Assembly: GCA_964566145.1 (NCBI GenBank)
Contig: CAZMHN010000019.1
Location: 1-13,423, forward strand
DNA: 13,423 nt
Source of the DNA: CAZMHN01 sp964566145
GTDB taxonomy: Bacteria; Patescibacteriota; Patescibacteriia; Veblenbacterales; UBA10138
Direction of reading: 5' to 3'
A model generated the notes under the pieces. That model saw only the letters and a list, made by a program, of their open reading frames with translations, was not told the origin of the DNA and ran no database searches. The translations under genes were made by a program, and so were the position numbers. Within the stretch, counting starts at the first letter, position 1. Every line of letters starts with the position of its first letter. Shown piece by piece: positions 1-6,596 of the stretch.

Positions 1-680
1 AAAAAAACCTTCAGGCGGTCGAGCCTGTACGGCGCGAGCTTTACCGCCAACCACACCAGCCCGAACCCCAGCGCAGTCAATCCGGCCAAATGCCGCAACT
101 TGGCCCCGGCCACGAAGTACATGATGAAAGCGCTCACGATGATGACCGAGGTTGTACCCAAGTCCGGTTCAAGAAACACCAATCCGGCGACCACGGCCAC
201 AACCAGGGTATACGGGACCAGGCCGGAACGGAGATCAAACGCCCTATCCTTCCGCTCCGACAGCCACGCGGCCAGATAAACCAGCAGTCCAAGCTTCGCC
301 AGCTCGCTCGGCTGCAGGACCAGGGGGCCCAGCTCAAGCCAGCGTTTGGCGCCGCCGAAACTGAATCCCAAACCTGGGACAAACACCAGCGCGAGCAGGA
401 CCACCGAAGCAATGAGCACTGGAAAGGCCAGGCGCTTCAACAGCTGGTAATCGATTCGGCTCAGGATGAGCGCCAATACAAGACCGGGCACAAGGCCGTT
501 CGTAACCTGGTGCTTCACGAAATAGTAGCTGTCGCCAAAGCGCTGGAACCCTAAAACCGACGAAGCCGACGAGAGGAACAGCAGTCCCGCCACGACCATG
601 GCCGCCGACAAACCGATGAACACATAGTCCGGCGTATGGAGGTGCGGAGTTACGAGCGGTACGCGGCGGAATATCCTCAT
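1..680 (-). CDS. ftsW: FtsW, septal peptidoglycan glycosyltransferase (SEDS family), N-terminal part
   Basis: This gene is cut by the left edge; 226 codons are visible from ATG at 680. It encodes a polytopic membrane protein of the SEDS family, which polymerises lipid II into glycan strands at the division septum. Visible SEDS signatures are GGAKRWLELG at about 109-118, QPSELAKL at 123-130 and LEPDLGTT at 170-177. The hydrophobic stretches near 18-42, 62-75, 84-101, 130-140, 155-170, 176-191 and 199-214 fit the usual multi-span topology. The start codon overlaps the murD stop as ATGA, so translation is probably coupled. RodA has the same fold, but the position directly after murD and the YRLDRLKVF stretch before the edge favour FtsW. 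The C-terminal half is not in the window. Confidence 0.93.
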   Translation of the reverse strand, partial: MRIFRRVPLVTPHLHTPDYVFIGLSAAMVVAGLLFLSSASSVLGFQRFGDSYYFVKHQVTNGLVPGLVLALILSRIDYQLLKRLAFPVLIASVVLLALVFVPGLGFSFGGAKRWLELGPLVLQPSELAKLGLLVYLAAWLSERKDRAFDLRSGLVPYTLVVAVVAGLVFLEPDLGTTSVIIVSAFIMYFVAGAKLRHLAGLTALGFGLVWLAVKLAPYRLDRLKVF

Positions 681-2068
681 AACTTCGCTGTGATGGCTTG
701 AACGGCTTTGACGAACTCGCGCCCGCGGTCGAACTCATGCTTGAAAAGTCCAAAGCTGGCGGCGGCGGGCGAAAGGAGAACGGTTCCTCCTGGACGCGCC
801 AAGGCCGAGGCCAGGCGCACCGCTTCGCGCATGGACCTTGCCAAAAAGACCGGACGAAAACCATTGAGTTCCCGCTGGAGCTTGGCTGTAGCCGTACCGG
901 GAAGCAGAACAACGGCGTCGGCCGTGCGGCGTATGGCGCGAGCCAGCGAGCGGTACGGCAGGGACTTGTCCGCCCCGCCGGCTATCAGCACCACGTGCTC
1001 CCCGGCCATGGACCCAAGCGCCGCTTCGGTCGCGGCCGGCGCCGTGGCGGTCGTATCGTTCACATAGCGCACTTTCCCGTACACGCGCACAAGTTCCAGC
1101 CTGTCGTGCAATCCACGGAATGAACGCACGGCGCGCCGAATGTCCTCAGGCGGCACGCCCATCAGGCTGGCGGCCGAAGCCGCCGCCAGGGCATTGGCCA
1201 GGTTGTGCCTACCCAACAACGCGACGTCCTCGGCTTTGAACAGTTTTATAGGCTTGCCGCCGTCCTTCCAGTACGCCACGCCGTTTTTCAGGTACGCTCC
1301 CCGCGCAGGCTTGCCTAAGAGCGAAAACCAATACACACGGCCCGGCGCCTGCCTGGCCATGCGGCGCGTTTCCTTGTTGTCGCAGTTCAGCACGACGGCG
1401 TCTTCGGGCGCCTGCCCTTTGAAAATGCCGGCTTTGGCTTTGGCGTAGGCCTTGAACGAAGCGTACGTGTTCAAATGCTCAGGCAGTACGTTGGTCACGA
1501 CCGCCAAAGGTATGCGCAAACGCTCTCTGCCCACTTCCTCCAGCTGCCAGCTGGAAAATTCGAGCGCCAGGGGCGTAGCCGGATGCAGCCCGTCAAGCAC
1601 GTCGAAAAGCACCGTGTCGCGTATGTTCCCGGCCGCCACCGCGTTCCGGTATTTCAACTTCAACATGGCGTGAAGGAGCGCGGTGGTAGTGGACTTGCCC
1701 TTGCTTCCGGTAACGGCCGCCATGCGGCGCGCCGGCGAGAGCCTGAGGAACAAGCTGGCTTCGTTCTCCACGGGTATGCGGCGCCGGCGCGCCGCTACCA
1801 GTAACGGGTGGCTCTGCCGCACCGCCGGATTCCGCACAATAAGATCAGCTCCCCCGAGCAGCGCTTGGGGATGCTTGCCTAAAACATAACGGATGGGCAG
1901 GCCACTTAGCTTCTTCAGGCTCTCCCGGAGTTCGGCCCTCGGCTTCATGTCGGTTACGGTCACGCGCGCGCCGTGGCTCGCCAGCCACTTGGCCACGGCC
2001 GCGCCGCCGCCGTGCACGCCCAATCCGAACACGAGAACCCGCGTCCCTGGTACGGTGAATCCCCGCAT
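677..2068 (-). CDS. murD: MurD, UDP-N-acetylmuramoyl-L-alanine--D-glutamate ligase
   Basis: Cytoplasmic Mur ligase that adds D-glutamate to UDP-MurNAc-L-alanine using ATP. Numbered from an in-frame TTG at 2074, the protein has an N-terminal Rossmann region (VLVFGLGVHGGG, about 14-24), the ATP loop GSKGKST (123-129), SSWQLE (174-179), a central EHLN...K segment (199-214), GRHNLANALAA (288-298), HDRLE (323-327), NDTTATAPAAT (339-349) and a C-terminal LSPAAASFGLFKHEFDRG (434-451). Its length, about 463-465 residues, is normal. Some motifs differ from the Escherichia coli type: SKGKS where TNGKS is common, NDTTAT where NDSKAT is common, and EHLN where DHxD is common. I have seen such variants in Patescibacteria. 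The start is uncertain: ATG at 2068 is used here, but TTG at 2074 lies 9 bases after AGGGGG and may be the true start. mraY ends a few bases upstream and ftsW overlaps the end. Confidence 0.95.
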   Translation of the reverse strand: MRGFTVPGTRVLVFGLGVHGGGAAVAKWLASHGARVTVTDMKPRAELRESLKKLSGLPIRYVLGKHPQALLGGADLIVRNPAVRQSHPLLVAARRRRIPVENEASLFLRLSPARRMAAVTGSKGKSTTTALLHAMLKLKYRNAVAAGNIRDTVLFDVLDGLHPATPLALEFSSWQLEEVGRERLRIPLAVVTNVLPEHLNTYASFKAYAKAKAGIFKGQAPEDAVVLNCDNKETRRMARQAPGRVYWFSLLGKPARGAYLKNGVAYWKDGGKPIKLFKAEDVALLGRHNLANALAAASAASLMGVPPEDIRRAVRSFRGLHDRLELVRVYGKVRYVNDTTATAPAATEAALGSMAGEHVVLIAGGADKSLPYRSLARAIRRTADAVVLLPGTATAKLQRELNGFRPVFLARSMREAVRLASALARPGGTVLLSPAAASFGLFKHEFDRGREFVKAVQAITAKL

Positions 2069-2077
2069 ATTCAAAAG

Positions 2078-3112
2078 CTACAACCCCCTGTCTATGAGGT
2101 AGACGATGACACCCATGACCGCCGCCACCCCGCCTATGACCCAAAACCGCATGACGATTTTCGGCTCGGGCCAGCCCATGGCTTCCAGATGGTGATGTAC
2201 GGGGGCCGACAGGAAAACCTTCTTGCCCCTGAGCTTCTTGGAAGCAACCTGGATGATGACGGAGAGCGACTCTAAGACGAAGAGCACGCCGATGACGGGG
2301 AGGAGCAGTGCGCTGTTTGTCAAAAGCGCCACGATGCCGAGGGTGACCCCCAAAGACATGGCGCCGGTATCGCCCATGAAGAACCTGGCCGGGAATATAT
2401 TGAACCACAGGAAGGCCAGAAGCGCACCCACGATGACCCCGCAGAACGTGGCCAGGTCGTACTTGCCCTGCAGGAAAGCGATGGCGCCGAAGGCCGCAAA
2501 AGCCATGAGGAGCGTGCCGCCGGCCAATCCGTCCAGGCCGTCTATCTCGTTGACGGAAAAAGCCGTGGCCACGATGACGAAGATGAAGAACGGCACGTAC
2601 CACCACCCGATGGAGAAACTGCCTACGAACGGCACGACCAGCGTGTCCCATTCCAGCTTGGAATGGAACCACCAGGCTCCCACCACGGCGATGGCGGTAT
2701 ATATGAGTATCCGGTGGAACATGGACAGTCCCCCGCCTTTCGGACCCAAGCGGCACACGTTGTACCAATCGTCTATCAGTCCGACTATGGCCGAGGCCAC
2801 CAGCGCCCCCAGAGGCAGCAGGGTTTCACTGCGCGTCAGGAAGTTGAGGTCCACGACGCCGAGCAGTTCGAGGTAGAAGAACAGGAGCGCCAATACGAGC
2901 GCTGTCACCCACACGAGAAGCCCGCCCATGGTCGGCGTGCCGCTCTTTGAGCGGTGCAGGGCGGACATGATGGGCGCGCTTCCCGAATCGCGTATCTGCT
3001 TGCCCAGCCGGTGGCGGTACAGGAAGTCGGTGAGGAGCGGGGTCCACGCCAGCGCCACCACGAAAGAAATGGTGGACAGGGTAAGCACTTGCAGGATATC
3101 GCTCGTGGACAT
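2078..3112 (-). CDS. mraY: MraY, phospho-N-acetylmuramoyl-pentapeptide-transferase
   Basis: Integral membrane enzyme that transfers phospho-MurNAc-pentapeptide from its UDP carrier to undecaprenyl phosphate, making lipid I. At 344 residues it is a normal length. Diagnostic motifs are HRSKSGTPTMGG (53-64), GLIDDW with the paired aspartates 114-115, NEIDGLDGLAGG (188-199), N238 followed by PARFFMGDTG (241-250) with the active-site aspartate at 248, and PVHHHLEAMGW (304-314), the triple-histidine loop. About ten hydrophobic segments alternate with these cytoplasmic loops. ATG at 3112 follows the stop of the small membrane protein by 12 bases, with no Shine-Dalgarno sequence. It stands second in the dcw operon, before murD. 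The related WecA/GlmU-type transferases lack this HHH loop arrangement, so the call is firm. Confidence 0.97.
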   Translation of the reverse strand: MSTSDILQVLTLSTISFVVALAWTPLLTDFLYRHRLGKQIRDSGSAPIMSALHRSKSGTPTMGGLLVWVTALVLALLFFYLELLGVVDLNFLTRSETLLPLGALVASAIVGLIDDWYNVCRLGPKGGGLSMFHRILIYTAIAVVGAWWFHSKLEWDTLVVPFVGSFSIGWWYVPFFIFVIVATAFSVNEIDGLDGLAGGTLLMAFAAFGAIAFLQGKYDLATFCGVIVGALLAFLWFNIFPARFFMGDTGAMSLGVTLGIVALLTNSALLLPVIGVLFVLESLSVIIQVASKKLRGKKVFLSAPVHHHLEAMGWPEPKIVMRFWVIGGVAAVMGVIVYLIDRGL

Positions 3113-3124
3113 GGGGCGTTGAAA

Positions 3125-3496
3125 CTAACTGTTGATGCGGACAAGCAGCCAATTAAGCCACAAGAACCCCAAAGACATGGCGACGGCCGACCACAGCCAC
3201 AGGTACTTCAGCGCCACCGAGGAGCGCCCCAGGAGATAGGCGAACGCCAAATCAGCTACGGCAAACAAGCTCCCAGTCAGCGGCACCAGGATGAGCCCGC
3301 GCATCGGAGCGATCCAAGTGGGGCCCACGTAAATGGAATACCGCATAATGACCAGCTCGCTGGGGGGCAGCTGGAAAGTAACGACCCACATGGCCACCAG
3401 CACCGCGCCGGTGATGATGGCGGGGGTAAGCGTAGCCTTCTGGCGCCAAAAAGCGCGCCAAGCCTCGCGCTGCCACAACAGGAACGTACGTACCAT
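3125..3496 (-). CDS. Small three-span membrane protein, function unknown, first gene of the mraY operon
   Basis: A 123-residue protein of unknown function. It begins with a basic and aromatic amphipathic stretch (MVRTFLLWQREAWRAFWRQK), followed by three likely membrane segments near 23-42, 66-89 and 96-118. The loop after the first span holds MRYSIYVGPTWI (51-62). I believe small proteins with a similar 'hY-I-YhG' loop, then a proline and a short helical pair, recur in Patescibacteria genomes, but I cannot confirm this here. ATG at 3496 was chosen because a candidate promoter lies just upstream and would fall inside any longer reading frame (open up to 3634). The first span starts soon after this methionine. 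mraY follows after 12 bases, so a role linked to the cell envelope is plausible but only inferred from position. Confidence 0.72.
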   Translation of the reverse strand: MVRTFLLWQREAWRAFWRQKATLTPAIITGAVLVAMWVVTFQLPPSELVIMRYSIYVGPTWIAPMRGLILVPLTGSLFAVADLAFAYLLGRSSVALKYLWLWSAVAMSLGFLWLNWLLVRINS

Positions 3497-3517
3497 AGTT
3501 TCGAGTGGTTCAAACCA

Positions 3518-3547
3518 AGTGTAGCGCCCGCAAGGCCGACCTGTAAA
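3518..3547 (-). promoter_or_regulatory. Candidate sigma70-type promoter of the mraY-murD-ftsW operon
   Basis: On the minus strand, TTTACA (3547-3542) and TACACT (3523-3518) are separated by 18 bases. They match the -35 consensus at five of six positions and the -10 at four of six. Transcription would begin near 3511, giving a leader of about 15 bases before ATG 3496 and no Shine-Dalgarno sequence. It lies back to back with the pilB promoter. This is sequence resemblance only. Confidence 0.45.
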
Positions 3548-3562
3548 CCTGCCGCGAATCCG

Positions 3563-3591
3563 TTGCGGATAGGTGCTAGTTCTGTTATACT
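3563..3591 (+). promoter_or_regulatory. Candidate extended -10 sigma70-type promoter of the pilB operon
   Basis: TTGCGG (3563-3568) and TATACT (3586-3591) are separated by 17 bases, the ideal spacing. TGT directly before the hexamer gives the extended -10 form TGnTATACT. Transcription would start near 3598, leaving a leader of about 45 bases before the pilB ATG. CCGC (3552-3555) and GCGG (3565-3568) form a short imperfect inverted repeat over the -35, which could be an operator but is too weak to claim. Confidence 0.6.
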
Positions 3592-3613
3592 TAGGGTCGT
3601 TCGCGCAGCTCAT

Positions 3614-3620
3614 AAGGAGG
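3614..3620 (+). promoter_or_regulatory. Strong Shine-Dalgarno sequence unusually far from the pilB start
   Basis: AAGGAGG is a near-perfect anti-Shine-Dalgarno complement, but 22 bases separate it from ATG 3643, against the usual 5 to 10. No ATG, GTG or TTG lies at normal distance in any frame. GGCT (3619-3622) could pair with AGCC (3639-3642), which would bring the two closer together, but a four-pair stem with a 16-base loop is weak. Most other genes here have no clear ribosome binding site, so this one stands out. Confidence 0.45.
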
Positions 3621-3642
3621 CTCAACTCACACAAAACCAGCC

Positions 3643-5379
3643 ATGCTCAATCAGGACTCCCTCACTCAAGCCGTACTGGCCAACAAAACCCTGACCTCGG
3701 CCGAAGTGAAGACAATCCAGCAGAAGCTCAAAGAGGACAAGCTCTCGCTTGAGGAGTACCTGGTAAAAAACAAGGTGGTTTCCGAAGAGGTGCTCTACCA
3801 GCTGATGGCCAAGCACCTGAGTTTGCCGTTCATCGACCTCCGGAACAGCTCCATCCGCAAGGATATACTGCTGGCCATACCCGAACCCATCGCTCAGGCG
3901 CACCAGATCATCGCCTTCGACAAGGACGACACACGGGTGAAGGTCGCCACCACCGACCCGGACGACCTGCAGACTTTCGAATTCCTGGAAAAGTACTTCC
4001 ACGCCAAGCTGGAGGTGTACCTCACAACGCCGGCCTCCCTGCGCGAGGCCCTTCAGCAGTACCACAAATCCCTGAAGGCCGAGTTCGCCGAACTCACCAA
4101 GACCGAAGCGGTGGTGGGAGACAAGGAAGAGGCCGGGGCGGGCGAGCTACAGCAACTGGCCGAGGACCTGCCGGTCGTCAGGATAGTCGACACGCTGCTG
4201 GAGTACGCCATTTTCGAGCACGCCTCGGACATACACATCGAGCCTTCCGAAACCGAGGTGGTGGTCCGCTACCGCATCGACGGCATTTTGCGGGACGTCA
4301 TGAACCTGCCCAAGAACGTGCAGGCCGGCCTGGTGGCGCGCATCAAGATACTTTCGAACCTAAAGCTCGACGAGCACCGCCTGCCGCAGGACGGACGGTT
4401 CAAGATAAAAACGAACGACTACGAGGTTTCGTTCCGCGTTTCCATCATACCGGTGTTCGACGGCGAGAAAATAGTCATGCGTCTGTTGCAGGAGTCGTCC
4501 CAGGTTCTGACCTTGGAACAGCTCGGCCTGCAGAAGAGCGCCATGGTGGTGGTCAAGCGCAACATTGAGAAGCCGCACGGCATGATACTGGTGACGGGTC
4601 CCACGGGAAGCGGTAAAACGACCACGCTCTATTCCGTTCTGAACGTGCTCAACACGCCGGACGTGAACATATCCACCATTGAAGACCCGGTCGAGTACCG
4701 CATGCCCCGCATCAACCAAAGCCAGGTTAACCCCAGAATCGGCTTCACGTTCGCCGGCGGCCTGCGCGCGCTGCTTAGGCAGGACCCGGACATCATCATG
4801 GTCGGCGAAATACGCGACCAGGAAACGGCCGAGATCGCCATCCACGCCGCCATGACCGGCCACCTCGTGCTCTCCACCTTGCACACCAACGACGCCGTCG
4901 GCACTCTGCCGCGGCTCTTGGACATGGGCGTGGTCCCATTCCTGGTGGCCTCGACCACCAACGTCATTGTGGCCCAGCGCCTGGTCAGGAAAGTCTGCCA
5001 GAACTGCATCACCTCCTATAACCTGGAAGCCAAGGCCATTACCGACCTTGAGGACCAGCTGGACCTGAAATCACTGCTGAAAACGCTGGAACGCGAAGGC
5101 GCCATCACCTCCAGCCAGGACATCAAGAGCCTGCTGTTCTACCGCGGCAAGGGATGCAAAAAGTGCAACCAGGAAGGCTACCGAGGACGCATGGGAATTT
5201 ACGAGGTGTTCGAGGTTACGGAAAAGGTGGCTGAGCTCATCCTGAACCGCGCCTCGTCCGCCGAGCTTCGGAAGGCCGCTTTGGAGCAAGGCATGCTCAC
5301 CATGCTGGAGGACGGGTTCATCAAGGCCAAAAACGGGATCACCACGGTGGAAGAGGTGCTCCGCGTCACCAGGGACTGA
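3643..5379 (+). CDS. pilB: PilB, type IV pilus assembly ATPase (GspE/PulE family)
   Basis: Hexameric cytoplasmic ATPase that drives pilin extraction and pilus growth through PilC. The 578 residues hold an N-terminal GspE/MshEN-like region (about 1-135, with LPFIDLR at 61-67), a linker, then the ATPase core. Core motifs are the N2 region ASDIHIEPSE (194-203), Walker A GPTGSGKTTT (319-328), the Asp box TIEDPVEYRMP (345-355), Walker B with DPDIIMVGEIRD (381-392) and the His box HAAMTGHLVLSTLHTNDA (401-418). A four-cysteine zinc site follows at C452, C455, C505 and C508. The roughly 49-residue insert between the cysteine pairs looks longer than in classical GspE. Retraction ATPases (PilT) lack the long N-terminal domain and this zinc site, so assembly is the likely role. 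pilC follows after 4 bases. Confidence 0.96.
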   Translation: MLNQDSLTQAVLANKTLTSAEVKTIQQKLKEDKLSLEEYLVKNKVVSEEVLYQLMAKHLSLPFIDLRNSSIRKDILLAIPEPIAQAHQIIAFDKDDTRVKVATTDPDDLQTFEFLEKYFHAKLEVYLTTPASLREALQQYHKSLKAEFAELTKTEAVVGDKEEAGAGELQQLAEDLPVVRIVDTLLEYAIFEHASDIHIEPSETEVVVRYRIDGILRDVMNLPKNVQAGLVARIKILSNLKLDEHRLPQDGRFKIKTNDYEVSFRVSIIPVFDGEKIVMRLLQESSQVLTLEQLGLQKSAMVVVKRNIEKPHGMILVTGPTGSGKTTTLYSVLNVLNTPDVNISTIEDPVEYRMPRINQSQVNPRIGFTFAGGLRALLRQDPDIIMVGEIRDQETAEIAIHAAMTGHLVLSTLHTNDAVGTLPRLLDMGVVPFLVASTTNVIVAQRLVRKVCQNCITSYNLEAKAITDLEDQLDLKSLLKTLEREGAITSSQDIKSLLFYRGKGCKKCNQEGYRGRMGIYEVFEVTEKVAELILNRASSAELRKAALEQGMLTMLEDGFIKAKNGITTVEEVLRVTRD

Positions 5380-5383
5380 AATT

Positions 5384-6592
5384 ATGCGCTTCGCCTACAC
5401 CGCCAGGAACAGCAAGGGCCAGCCCGAGTCCGGCGAGATGGACATGGGATCGGAACGCGAGCTCGCCGATTACCTTCGGGAAAAAGGCCTGCTCCTGACG
5501 CACGCCGAAGCCAAGGACCAGCCTAAGGGACCCCGCCTGCGCCTTCCGTTCGGGGGCAAGGTAAAAACGCTCGAGAAGGTTTTCTTCGCCCAGAACCTGC
5601 AGGTGATGGTGAAAGCCGGGCTGTCGGTATCGATAGCGCTCAAAACCCTGGCCGAGCAAACCACCAACAAGGCTTTCAAGAACCTCCTCCTCGACATCCA
5701 CCAGAACGTTGACCGCGGCAATCCCCTGTCCGACGCTTTAGCCGCCTACCCCAAGGTGTTCCCGGAGCTGTTCGTGAACATGGTGCGGGCCGGCGAGAAA
5801 AGCGGAAAACTCGAGGACGTGCTGCTACACCTGGCCAACCAGATGCGCAAACAGCACCAGCTGGTGTCCAAGGTGAGAGGCGCCCTGACCTATCCCATCA
5901 TCGTCGTCATGGCCATGATCGGCATCGCCGTCGCCATGATCGTGTTCGTCATCCCCAAGATAACCGCCATCTTCCAAGAGGTGAACGCCACCCTGCCTCT
6001 GCCGACCCGAATGCTCATCGGCTTGTCCGACTTTGTAATCAACAACGGCCTCTGGGTGACGCTGGGGACCATAGCCGCCATCGTACTGTTCATACGGGTA
6101 ATTCACACCAGGTCCGGCCGCTTCGCCTGGCACGGGCTGTTGCTGAGGCTTCCCATCATCAGCCCCATTCTGCACAAAATAAACCTGGCCAAATTCGCGC
6201 GCACCTTCTCCTCGCTCCTGAAGACCGACATACCCATCGTACAGGCCTTCCAGATAACCGCGACCACTCTGGGCAACACCCACTACCGCCGAGCCATCGA
6301 AACCGCGGCGGAACGCGTCAAAAAAGGCGTACAGGTGCACACCATCATCGGCGAATATTCCCATCTTTTCCCGCCGCTCGTCGTGCAAATGGTGGCGGTG
6401 GGCGAGGAAACCGGGACCATTGACACCATCCTTGAGGAGCTGGCGCTTTTCTACGAGGACGACGTGGACCGGACCATGGCCAACCTTTCCACCATCTTGG
6501 AACCCATACTCATCCTTATCCTGGGCGCCGGCGTAGGCGGGCTGGCAGTCTCAATCATCCTACCCATCTATTCGCTGACCCAGGCCGTCTAG
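5384..6592 (+). CDS. pilC: PilC, type IV pilus inner-membrane platform protein (GspF family)
   Basis: Membrane platform that couples PilB to pilin polymerisation. Its 402 residues are typical for the family. After an N-terminal segment starting FAYTARNSKG (3-12), two T2SSF domains are visible at roughly 66-190 and 268-392. Each carries the family's G-E signature: RAGEKSGKLEDVL (135-147) and AVGEETGTIDTIL (338-350). Likely membrane helices lie near 169-191, 221-241 and 371-394, the usual three-helix topology. The gene starts 4 bases after pilB and ends 4 bases before the next gene, so it sits in the same transcript. No key region is missing. Confidence 0.96.
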   Translation: MRFAYTARNSKGQPESGEMDMGSERELADYLREKGLLLTHAEAKDQPKGPRLRLPFGGKVKTLEKVFFAQNLQVMVKAGLSVSIALKTLAEQTTNKAFKNLLLDIHQNVDRGNPLSDALAAYPKVFPELFVNMVRAGEKSGKLEDVLLHLANQMRKQHQLVSKVRGALTYPIIVVMAMIGIAVAMIVFVIPKITAIFQEVNATLPLPTRMLIGLSDFVINNGLWVTLGTIAAIVLFIRVIHTRSGRFAWHGLLLRLPIISPILHKINLAKFARTFSSLLKTDIPIVQAFQITATTLGNTHYRRAIETAAERVKKGVQVHTIIGEYSHLFPPLVVQMVAVGEETGTIDTILEELALFYEDDVDRTMANLSTILEPILILILGAGVGGLAVSIILPIYSLTQAV

Positions 6593-6596
6593 ACGC

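Noticed and set aside
1845..2768. Long minus-strand open frame of about 307 codons across mraY and murD
   Set aside because: It is an alternative frame of two certain genes, rich in H, R and G as expected from GC-rich frame shadows, with no recognisable domain.
3497..3634. Longer start for the small membrane protein before mraY
   Set aside because: The extra 46 residues are not hydrophobic or ordered-looking, and they cover both candidate promoters.
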